This document shows positions 6,547 through 11,506 of a stretch of 11,555 bases of DNA, piece after piece. How positions within the stretch are numbered: position 1 is the first letter of the stretch; every line of letters begins with the position of its first letter. Source of the stretch: Patescibacteria group bacterium (GTDB lineage Bacteria > Patescibacteriota > Minisyncoccia > Portnoybacterales > GWB1-42-6); contig JAHKAK010000034.1 in assembly GCA_018826025.1 (NCBI GenBank), positions 1-11,555 of the forward strand. The letters are read 5' to 3'. Position numbers and translations under genes: made by a program. The notes beneath the pieces are model-generated. The model ran no database searches, had not been told where the DNA came from, and was given only the letters and a program-made list of their open reading frames with translations.

Positions 6547-6667
6547 TGTCATCCTGAACCCCGAAAAAAGAAACTTCGTTTCTTCAACGGGGTAAACTCC
6601 GTGAAGGATCTTTTTTAGATCCTTCGGCGGAGCTAAGCTCAGCTTTGCCTACGGCTTCAGGATGACA
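6547..6667. mobile_element. MITE-like 121-bp element with 12-bp perfect terminal inverted repeats
   Basis: TGTCATCCTGAA (6547-6558) and TTCAGGATGACA (6656-6667) are perfect inverted ends. Inside are two further hairpins: CCCCG...CGGGG around GAAAC-TTC-GTTTC (6559-6592), and CTCCG/CGGAG enclosing GAAGGATCT/AGATCCTTC (about 6597-6632). The whole unit can therefore fold into a multi-armed structure. It has no coding capacity. It occupies the grpE-dnaK spacer and will be in the dnaK 5' leader. Confidence 0.65.
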
Positions 6668-6730
6668 AAATAAATTATTTTTTGATTTTAAAATTATTTC
6701 TCTTACCTGCTTATTCGCTCTTTTTACATA

Positions 6731-6756
6731 AGATCCTTCGCTTCGCTCAGGATGAC
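6731..6756 (-). repeat. solo copy of the GTCATCCTGA repeat
   Basis: On the minus strand this reads GTCATCCTGAGCGAAGCG and continues AAGGATCT. It has the same end sequence as the element at 6547-6667 and the same GAAGGATCT motif, but no second terminal repeat. It is probably a degenerate or single-ended copy, lying just 3' of the grpE stop (6770). Confidence 0.6.
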
Positions 6757-6769
6757 GAAAAATTAATTC

Positions 6770-7324
6770 TTAATTTTTCGTCACTTTTACTTTCGCCACT
6801 CTTAAAATCTTCCCATTAAGAAGGTATCCTTTCTGCACTTCTTCAATTACCACACCTTCGCTTGTTTTTTCCGCTTCCACCATTTCCACCGCTTCGTGCA
6901 ATTCCGGATTAAATTTTTCCCCAACTATCTTCATTTCCGTTAAACCATGCTCGGCTAAAATTTTTATTAATTGTTCTCGCGTCATCCTTAACCCTTCTAC
7001 TGCTTTTTGTGATCCGCGTTTATCCGCGGCGATTTCCTGATCCGCGTTGATCTGCGGTTGCGAAGCGTCTAATGTGTCCAAAACCGGCAACAAATCTTTG
7101 ATCAACCCTTCGCCAAACATTTTTGACCATTCGCTCGTTTGCTCTTCTTGCCGCCGCCGGTAATTGATAAAATCCGCTTGCGCCCGTTGCCAGCCCGTCA
7201 AATTATCCTGTTTTTCCTGCCGGCATTGCTTTAGCTGCTCTTTCAGCTTTTTCACTTTTTCCACCACTCCGCTCTCATCGTTTTCCTCATCTAAAATGAT
7301 CTCTTGTTCTTTTTCCTCTGGCAT
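6770..7324 (-). CDS. grpE: nucleotide exchange factor GrpE
   Basis: GrpE is the cytoplasmic co-chaperone that releases ADP from DnaK. The 184-aa protein has an acidic N-terminus, a long coiled-coil region (about 20-65) and the conserved DLLPVLDTLD (77-86). The C-terminal beta domain contains GEKFNPELHEAVEMV and VQKGYLLNGKILRVAKVKV. Residues about 88-106 (QPQINADQEIAADKRGSQ), in the link between the LDTLD helix and the VEGLRM helix, are encoded by two copies of a 20-bp repeat (7011-7058) and look like an inserted repeat element. The ATG at 7324 has no obvious Shine-Dalgarno sequence. The gene lies 223 bases behind hrcA across an AT-rich repeat and precedes dnaK. Confidence 0.95.
   Translation of the reverse strand: MPEEKEQEIILDEENDESGVVEKVKKLKEQLKQCRQEKQDNLTGWQRAQADFINYRRRQEEQTSEWSKMFGEGLIKDLLPVLDTLDASQPQINADQEIAADKRGSQKAVEGLRMTREQLIKILAEHGLTEMKIVGEKFNPELHEAVEMVEAEKTSEGVVIEEVQKGYLLNGKILRVAKVKVTKN
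7011..7058. repeat. intragenic 20-bp repeat pair inside grpE
   Basis: 7011-7030 and 7039-7058 match at 17 of 20 positions (GATCCGCGTTTATCCGCGGC against GATCCGCGTTGATCTGCGGT), 28 bases apart. Both are read in frame as parts of QINADQEIAADKRG. The composition and doubling look like a dispersed repeat captured in a coding sequence rather than ordinary GrpE sequence. Confidence 0.7.
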
Positions 7325-7380
7325 ATCTTTTATGCTTAGTATTTATTGTTGAAAGATAACCATCTTACTCTAAAATTTTA

Positions 7381-7495
7381 AACCGATATAGATAATCTAA
7401 AATTTTCAATTATCAATTTACAATTTTCAATCAATAACCAATTTTTAAATTTTCAATTGAAAATTCATTGAAAATTGGGATTTGAAAATTGATCA
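7381..7495. repeat. AT-rich CAATTTTCAATT repeat tract between hrcA and grpE
   Basis: About eight overlapping copies of (C)AATTTTCAA(T) or its complement occur here, including the 18-bp perfect palindrome AATTTTCAATTGAAAATT at 7448-7465. A shorter tract of the same kind lies at 1711-1733. No gene is visible in 7325-7547. A weak promoter (TTGATA, 16 bases, TATCTA) for grpE could be argued on the minus strand but is not convincing. Confidence 0.6.
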
Positions 7496-7547
7496 TTAAA
7501 AAAGATTTTTAACCTGCAAGAAACAATACAAATCGCTAATTCCACAA

Positions 7548-8279
7548 CTATCGCTTAGCTTTAATCCGTTTCCTGGTCTCTTCCACTACAAACTTATTTT
7601 TCTGATAATTCATGCGCTTGGGCCCTAAAATTCCCAAAACCCCCCGCTCACCGTCCCGTTCAAATCCGGTCACAATTAAACTATAATCCCGCAAATATCT
7701 TATCGGATTTTCCCGGCCAATAAAAATGGCTGTTTCTTCATCCATATCGCTAAAAAACTTATTAAAATCTTCTTCCAACGAATCAAAGCATTTCATGATG
7801 TTTTTTAAGTCCGTATCCTCAAATTCCGGCTCCTCCGCCAGCCACTTCAATCCCGCGCCGTGCCAATCAGCCTCGCGCCCAAAAATACCAGAAACACCCA
7901 ATCCTCGTGAGCAATCCGCCAAAAATTGCGCCATTTCTTTCATTGAGTCGTCGTGAAATTTACACATTTGCGCCAACACCCGCTCCCGCTCATTTTGATT
8001 TAATTCATCCTCACCGAATTCCTCAATAAAAAACCGAAAAGCTTTATCCGTTGGCACGCGGCCGGCAGAGATATGGGGCTGTTCCAAGAAGCCTTCTCTG
8101 TCTAAAACCAACATCTCCGCCCGCGCGGTCGCAGGGCTGAAATCAAACTGTTTTCGCCGCGCCCCGTTAGAGGCGGTGCCTCTAACGGGGCGCGCCAAAT
8201 CTGAAGAAGCCACGGGCTGTCCCGTCCGCTGATATTCTTTAACCACGGCTTTTAGAATTTTTTTCCGGCGTTCCTGCAT
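7548..8279 (-). CDS. hrcA: heat-inducible transcription repressor HrcA, short form with insertion in the winged helix
   Basis: HrcA represses chaperone genes by binding CIRCE operators. Family marks in the 243 aa are RRKKILKAVVKEYQRTGQPVASSDL (4-28), FDFSPATARAEM (45-56), LEQPHISAGRVPTDKAFRFF (65-84), and the C-terminal IGRENPIRYLRDYSLIV and LGILGPKRMNYQK. Typical HrcA is about 340 aa; the missing part corresponds to the central inserted dimerisation region. Residues about 30-41 (RPVRGTASNGAR) come from a 37-bp palindrome and extend the turn before the recognition helix. That helix reads SPATARAEM instead of the usual SPATIRNEM. The ATG at 8279 has AGGAG only three bases upstream. The gene heads the chaperone cluster, and its promoter overlaps a CIRCE-like site, so it is probably autoregulated. 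Confidence 0.93.
   Translation of the reverse strand: MQERRKKILKAVVKEYQRTGQPVASSDLARPVRGTASNGARRKQFDFSPATARAEMLVLDREGFLEQPHISAGRVPTDKAFRFFIEEFGEDELNQNERERVLAQMCKFHDDSMKEMAQFLADCSRGLGVSGIFGREADWHGAGLKWLAEEPEFEDTDLKNIMKCFDSLEEDFNKFFSDMDEETAIFIGRENPIRYLRDYSLIVTGFERDGERGVLGILGPKRMNYQKNKFVVEETRKRIKAKR
8158..8194. repeat. 37-bp perfect hairpin palindrome inside hrcA
   Basis: Seventeen-base arms (8158-8174 and 8178-8194, containing GCCCCGTTAGAGGC and its exact complement) enclose a 3-base loop GGT. It encodes residues about 30-41 of HrcA in frame. Removing 36 bases would leave LARKQFDFSPATAR, which restores spacing close to that of other HrcA proteins, so this looks like an in-frame insertion. Confidence 0.75.
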
Positions 8280-8311
8280 GTTCTCCTACAAATTACGAAT
8301 AACTCACCCCC

Positions 8312-8401
8312 GCCCGCCATCGCTACGCTTAGGCGTTAGCGGGCAGGCCAACCCTCTCTTTGAAAAAGAGAAGGAGTTCCTCCTCTTTTTTAAAGAGGAG
8401 G
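8312..8401 (-). other. hairpin-rich hrcA leader
   Basis: Three successive hairpins lie in the mRNA leader between the promoter and hrcA. One pairs GCCCGC with GCGGGC around CGCTACGC-TTAG-GCG (8312-8344), the second is TCTCTTT-GAA-AAAGAGA (8355-8371), and the third is CCTCCTCTTT-TTT-AAAGAGGAGG (8379-8401, 10 bp perfect). They resemble dispersed repeats. The last one has the same design as the hairpin at 8504-8524. An effect on hrcA translation is possible but not shown. Confidence 0.5.
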
Positions 8402-8431
8402 TTAGGAGGAGTTAAATTTATAATATTCACA

Positions 8432-8458
8432 TTAGCAGTCTCGTATGCCGACTGCTAA
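8432..8458. promoter_or_regulatory. CIRCE-like HrcA operator, variant sequence
   Basis: TTAGCAGTC, nine bases, GACTGCTAA is a perfect inverted repeat with the 9-9-9 layout of CIRCE. Classical CIRCE is TTAGCACTC-N9-GAGTGCTAA, so here C7 and G8 of the arm are changed to G and T's neighbour shifts accordingly: CACTC has become CAGTC, mirrored in the other arm. It covers the predicted transcription start (about 8456) of the promoter in front of hrcA, the usual place for this operator. No canonical CIRCE was seen elsewhere in the window. Confidence 0.8.
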
Positions 8459-8462
8459 AATC

Positions 8463-8490
8463 ATTCTATCTCTTTTAAAAAATCTGTCAA
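8463..8490 (-). promoter_or_regulatory. sigma70-type promoter of the hrcA-grpE-dnaK cluster
   Basis: On the minus strand a perfect TTGACA (8485-8490) is followed after 16 bases by TAGAAT (8463-8468). The predicted start near 8456 falls inside the CIRCE-like repeat. The resulting leader to the hrcA ATG is about 177 bases. Confidence 0.7.
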
Positions 8491-8503
8491 CCCCGCATTT
8501 ATT

Positions 8504-8524
8504 CCTCCCTTTCGTAAAGGGAGG
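8504..8524. repeat. hairpin repeat CCTCCCTTT-CGT-AAAGGGAGG
   Basis: A perfect 9-bp inverted repeat with a 3-base loop, just upstream of the hrcA promoter. It has the same pyrimidine/purine design as 8379-8401, suggesting a dispersed family. Bases 8525-8567 show nothing further. Confidence 0.55.
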
Positions 8525-8567
8525 TGGGGAGGGATTTATGAGCCCGACATCCGATGTCCCAAATAGT

Positions 8568-8731
8568 TGTCATTGCGAGGCCGTAGGCCGACGTAAAGTC
8601 GCGTGGCGACCACATCGCTTTACGCGAAGCAATCCCGCATGCTCCGCCGTAGTTTTATTTAGCAAAGGCGAGTGGACGTGGCAGTATAACGGGATCGCCG
8701 CGCTTACCCCATTGGCTCGCTCGCGATGACA
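8568..8731. mobile_element. MITE-like 164-bp element of the GTCATTGCGAG type
   Basis: TGTCATTGCGAG (8568-8579) and CTCGCGATGACA (8720-8731) are terminal inverted repeats with one mismatch. Inside are a stem GTAAAG...CTTTAC (about 8591-8622) and a second inverted pair GCAATCCCG / CGGGATCGC (about 8629-8637 and 8690-8698). There is no credible gene. It is distinct from, but built like, the element at 6547-6667. Confidence 0.6.
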
Positions 8732-8805
8732 TCATTATAGGCGCCTTTCCCAAATTTTTCGTATAGTTTTGTAGCGTTTTTATTTCGTAATTTTTCGTGG
8801 CAAAT

Positions 8806-8842
8806 AAAAAAACCGAGGGGGTTCCGTTTGGAGCCCCATCGG
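8806..8842 (-). terminator. strong intrinsic terminator of the 100-aa membrane gene
   Basis: On the minus strand CCGA-T-GGGG-C-TCC, loop AAAC, GGA-A-CCCC-C-TCGG forms a 13-bp stem with two mismatches, directly followed by seven T residues (8806-8812). It begins 14 bases past the stop codon at 8856 and so clearly serves that gene. Confidence 0.85.
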
Positions 8843-8855
8843 TGATTAAGCACGA

Positions 8856-9158
8856 TTAGACGATTAGGCATAAATATCCGGCTCTGCGTCGTCTCCACCA
8901 GTCAATTAACGACGGAACCAGGAGATGGAACAAGTGGTGAAAAATATACCACACGAAAACGAACAGCCACATGAAAAAATAGGTTGCGCCAAGGTAAAAC
9001 ACCGCCAGCCAAATCTTGGGCAATGTCACCAACCAAAGATTTAACTGCTCATTGCTGAAAACAACAACAAGCAAAGCCGACGTGATCACCATGGCAGCCC
9101 AGCTTACCGCCGCAGAAATTTTTTTCAGTTCTTTTTCAATTTCATTAATACCTCTCAT
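8856..9158 (-). CDS. hypothetical small membrane protein, 100 aa
   Basis: No family is recognised. A short charged N-terminus (MRGINEIEKELKKIS) is followed by hydrophobic stretches at about 16-36, 41-58 and 58-83, giving two or three membrane helices. A basic motif (DWWRRRRAG, about 86-94) and a short hydrophobic end (YLCLIV) close the protein. The ATG at 9158 is supported by AGGAG at 9166-9170 with seven-base spacing, the best ribosome binding site in the window. A strong terminator follows at 8806-8842. The gene is probably transcribed from the promoter at 9623-9651 through a leader of about 460 bases, or from an unrecognised closer promoter. Its function is unknown. Confidence 0.7.
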   Translation of the reverse strand: MRGINEIEKELKKISAAVSWAAMVITSALLVVVFSNEQLNLWLVTLPKIWLAVFYLGATYFFMWLFVFVWYIFHHLFHLLVPSLIDWWRRRRAGYLCLIV

Positions 9159-9280
9159 CTCTCTTCTCCTCCCTTCCCCGAATATACCCTCGGCGGCGGG
9201 GTTCTATTTTTTGTTAAACAACTTTCATTTTTTCCCTATCTGAATTCACCAATATTATTTTTCGATGAACTCGGATAGAG

Positions 9281-9306
9281 CAGGGATCCGATGTTTTGGA
9301 TCCCTG
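9281..9306. repeat. 9-bp perfect hairpin CAGGGATCC / GGATCCCTG
   Basis: The arms 9281-9289 and 9298-9306 enclose an 8-base loop. The hairpin lies near the 3' end of the candidate RNA segment on the minus strand. No U-run follows, so it is not a standard terminator. Confidence 0.6.
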
Positions 9307-9517
9307 TAAAACAATTGCAACGGCTCTGCTTCCGCGTGGCTCACCACTTTGGCCCAAGCAGGTGACTCTTGCTCGCTCTTTTCAGGCGGCGAGCATCCTT
9401 CAGTCGATGTCCATTTGAGCTACGTCATTTCAGCACCAGTACCACCTCCTTTTCAATTCTCAAGCCGCGTTGCTGATGAACGGACTTGGCCAATGCATCC
9501 GTTTAAGATACTTTATC

Positions 9518-9577
9518 TAATGCTCCAGAAAGTAGAAGACCTGAGATAACCCAGACCTCCTACTTTCTGGAGCATTA
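9518..9577. other. long 18-bp hairpin
   Basis: The arms TAATGCTCCAGAAAGTAG (9518-9535) and its exact complement (9560-9577) enclose a 24-base loop that contains a weak inner stem CTGG/TCAG. It lies about 40 bases downstream of the predicted minus-strand start site and is the strongest secondary structure in the segment. Confidence 0.7.
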
Positions 9578-9622
9578 AAGCCACGATTGGCAAAAGAACT
9601 AACCGTAGTTTAACACACCTAT

Positions 9623-9651
9623 ATCATATCATCTATAACCATATCTGTCAA
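9623..9651 (-). promoter_or_regulatory. strong sigma70-type promoter, minus strand
   Basis: A perfect TTGACA (9646-9651) is followed after exactly 17 bases by TATGAT (9623-9628). The start is expected near 9616. It points into the GC-rich segment and then to the 100-aa membrane gene. It is the best-matching promoter in the window. Confidence 0.7.
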
Positions 9652-9698
9652 TGCTTGATAACTTCTTTTAAAAACTGCTTTTTGGACATAATTTTCTA

Positions 9699-9707
9699 TG
9701 GTACAAT
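9699..9707 (+). promoter_or_regulatory. extended -10 promoter of the antiporter gene
   Basis: TGGTACAAT has the TGn extension followed by TACAAT (9702-9707). No good -35 box lies at the right distance, which is usual for extended -10 promoters. The start would be near 9714, giving a leader of about 36 A/T-rich bases without a Shine-Dalgarno sequence. It is divergent from the promoter at 9623-9651. Confidence 0.5.
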
Positions 9708-9749
9708 GTGTGTATCTAAAAATTAAAATTAAATAATCTATAAAAAATC

Positions 9750-11468
9750 ATGCCACTGAATATTGAGCTGTTTTCTGAAATTGGCTTGCTAGTTGTTATC
9801 GCTGCCTTAGTTTCTTTTTTAACGCGGCTACTGCGCCAGCCTCTTATTATCGGTTATATTTTCACCGGTCTTTTAGTTGGACCGTTCTTTTTAAATTTAA
9901 TCCGATCCCACGACACCTTTCAGCTTTTCAGTGAAATAGGCATTTCGTTTTTGCTCTTCATCGTCGGCCTTAGCCTAACCCCATACGTCATAAAAGAATT
10001 CGGCAAAGTTTCTTTGATCGCCGGTTTTGGCCAAGTGATCATTACTTCCTTTGTGGGATATTTTATTTGTCTGGCCATGGGATTTTCAATTCTCACCTCG
10101 CTTTATATTTCCATGGCGCTGGCTTTCAGCAGCACGATTATCATTTTAAAACTTATCTCCGACAAAGGTGACCTGGAAAAATTATACGCCAAAATATCAA
10201 TTGGCTTTTTGCTGGTGCAGGATCTCATTGCCATATTTTTACTCTTTATCATCCCCCTTGTTTCGGTCGGAAAAGATTCTCTGGCAAAAATTGGGTTTCT
10301 GTCTCTAAGAGGCGCACTAGCCATTTTAATAATTTTTCTTATTTCCTTCTTTTTCCTGCCAAAACTCAATCGTTTTCTTTCTAGCTCCCAGGAACTTCTG
10401 TTTATTTTTTCCATTGCCTGGGGAATCGGCTTGGCCGCCCTATTTAAAAACATAGGGTTTTCCTTGGAAAGCGGCGCCCTTATTGCCGGCGTCGCGCTTT
10501 CGGCCTTACCCTTGCGCCATGAGATCAGCGCGCGATTAATTCCGCTCCGAGATTTTTTTATCATCCTTTTTTTCGTCCTTTTAGGTTCACAGATGATCGT
10601 TGGGGACCTCCGGTCACTTTTAATTCCCGGCCTGATACTCTCGGCGCTTGTTCTTATAGGCAACCCCCTTATTTTGATGATTATCATGGGAATTTTGGGC
10701 TACCGAAAAAAAACGAGTTTCCAAACGGGATTAACCGTCGCTCAAATCAGCGAATTTTCTTTAATTTTGATCGTCTTGGGAATAAAGTTTAATCACTTGA
10801 GACCGGAAATTCTTTCGCTGGTCACGCTGGTTGGCCTTATTACGATTTCCGGTTCGACTTATTTCATTCTCTATTCGGAAAAAATCTTCAATATTATCTC
10901 TAGGTACCTCGGCGTCTTTGAAAGAAAAAAGATTTTTGAAAAAGAAAAAAGAAAGAAAGACTATGAATTTATTCTTTTTGGCTATAACCGGATCGGCTTT
11001 GATTTTCTTGAAACATTCAAAAAAATGGAAAAGGAATTTCTGGTTATTGACTACAACCCGCAAACAATCGAACAGCTTGACCGAATCGGAGCGAATAACG
11101 AATACGGCGATGCCAGCGATATTTGCTTTCTTGAATCATTAAATTTTCAAAAAATCAAGATGGCAATCTCGACAATTCCCGCGCTTGAAACCAACATCCT
11201 AATTTTGGAGAGAATAAAGCATCAAAACCCAGTAACGATTGCTATGATGGTTGCTCACAATATCCGCGATGCGATGATTTTATACGACAAGGGAGCCGAC
11301 TATGTCATCCTGCCCCATTTTCTCGGCGGCAAGTATGCTTCTCTGCTGGTTAAAAATCTTCATTTTGACACCGAACGCTTTAAAAAATTACGCCAGCGCC
11401 ATATCTCGCATCTTTACCTGAGAGAATCACTGGGACAAAATCATCCGACGATCAAAAAATATTATTAA
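9750..11468 (+). CDS. CPA2-family cation:proton antiporter with RCK domain (Kef-type)
   Basis: This is a probable inner-membrane monovalent cation/proton exchanger. In 572 aa, residues 1 to about 385 are almost continuous hydrophobic helices (about 12-13). They carry the CPA2 signatures LLVGP (41-45), SST (127-129), LVQD (155-158) and the repeated glycine-rich LESGALIAGVALS segment (239-251). Gln-Asp at 157-158, rather than Asp-Asp, is the pattern of K+-linked Kef-type members, so potassium is the likelier ion. A basic linker (ERKKIFEKEKRKK) leads to a Rossmann-type RCK_N domain (about 405-535) with GYNRIG (411-416) in place of the usual GYGRVG and Asp434 at the end of strand 2. No RCK_C domain follows. 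The ATG at 9750 fits the start of helix 1. It is the only plus-strand gene and is monocistronic as far as seen. Confidence 0.92.
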   Translation: MPLNIELFSEIGLLVVIAALVSFLTRLLRQPLIIGYIFTGLLVGPFFLNLIRSHDTFQLFSEIGISFLLFIVGLSLTPYVIKEFGKVSLIAGFGQVIITSFVGYFICLAMGFSILTSLYISMALAFSSTIIILKLISDKGDLEKLYAKISIGFLLVQDLIAIFLLFIIPLVSVGKDSLAKIGFLSLRGALAILIIFLISFFFLPKLNRFLSSSQELLFIFSIAWGIGLAALFKNIGFSLESGALIAGVALSALPLRHEISARLIPLRDFFIILFFVLLGSQMIVGDLRSLLIPGLILSALVLIGNPLILMIIMGILGYRKKTSFQTGLTVAQISEFSLILIVLGIKFNHLRPEILSLVTLVGLITISGSTYFILYSEKIFNIISRYLGVFERKKIFEKEKRKKDYEFILFGYNRIGFDFLETFKKMEKEFLVIDYNPQTIEQLDRIGANNEYGDASDICFLESLNFQKIKMAISTIPALETNILILERIKHQNPVTIAMMVAHNIRDAMILYDKGADYVILPHFLGGKYASLLVKNLHFDTERFKKLRQRHISHLYLRESLGQNHPTIKKYY

Positions 11469-11500
11469 CACCTAATCGAATCTTAATGCCAATTTATTTG

Positions 11501-11506
11501 TATAAT
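11501..11506 (+). promoter_or_regulatory. possible -10 box for a gene beyond the window
   Basis: A perfect TATAAT lies 33 bases after the antiporter stop, but no good -35 box is present at the usual distance and no terminator was seen before it. The last bases (from about 11535, ACCCCGCTTCGTAAAGGCCGG) look like the edge of another palindromic repeat cut by the window end. Confidence 0.3.

Larger units (their letters stand above)
9240..9616 (-). ncRNA. candidate structured non-coding RNA or long 5' leader
   Basis: Between the 100-aa gene and the divergent antiporter, about 375 bases show no convincing gene. GC content is about 52 percent over 9301-9480, clearly above the AT-rich flanks. A promoter reads into it on the minus strand. 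Inverted repeats along it include the long hairpin at 9518-9577, AACGGA/TCCGTT, TGCTCGC/GCGAGCA, GTGG/CCAC and the 9-bp hairpin at 9281-9306. CAGCA...TTGAG...TGCTG...CTCAA are arranged as an interleaved, pseudoknot-like pair. It was compared by eye with tmRNA, SRP RNA, RNase P and T-box signatures; none fits. It could also be a decayed gene or a leader for the gene at 9158. Confidence 0.4.

Noticed and set aside
8445..8729. 94-aa open frame on the plus strand
   Set aside because: It starts inside the CIRCE-like operator and consists mostly of the hrcA promoter, a hairpin and a MITE-like element.
8704..8898. 64-aa open frame on the minus strand
   Set aside because: It overlaps the end of the 100-aa gene, runs through its terminator and into the inverted-repeat element, and has no ribosome binding site.
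9320..9345. SRP RNA tip (CGGAAGCAGAGCC on the minus strand)
   Set aside because: The GGNNGG...GGAAGG-AGCAGCC symmetric loop is missing; only the AGCAG-like piece is present.
9420..9422. Recoded amber codon (stop read as an amino acid)
   Set aside because: All clear genes in the window use the standard code and one of them ends in TAG (hrcA), so reassigning TAG is not supported.
9420..9450. T-box antiterminator (AGGAGGTGGTACTGG resembles AGGGTGGTACCGCG)
   Set aside because: The core does not match at the critical positions, and no specifier stem or terminator arrangement was seen.
9349..9549. 66-aa open frame on the plus strand
   Set aside because: It has no ribosome binding site or promoter on that strand, no recognisable family, and it runs into one arm of the 18-bp hairpin; a 54-codon frame on the other strand overlaps it equally well.
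10103..10687. 194-aa open frame on the minus strand inside the antiporter
   Set aside because: It is the antisense of continuous transmembrane helices in a clearly real gene and has no ribosome binding site.
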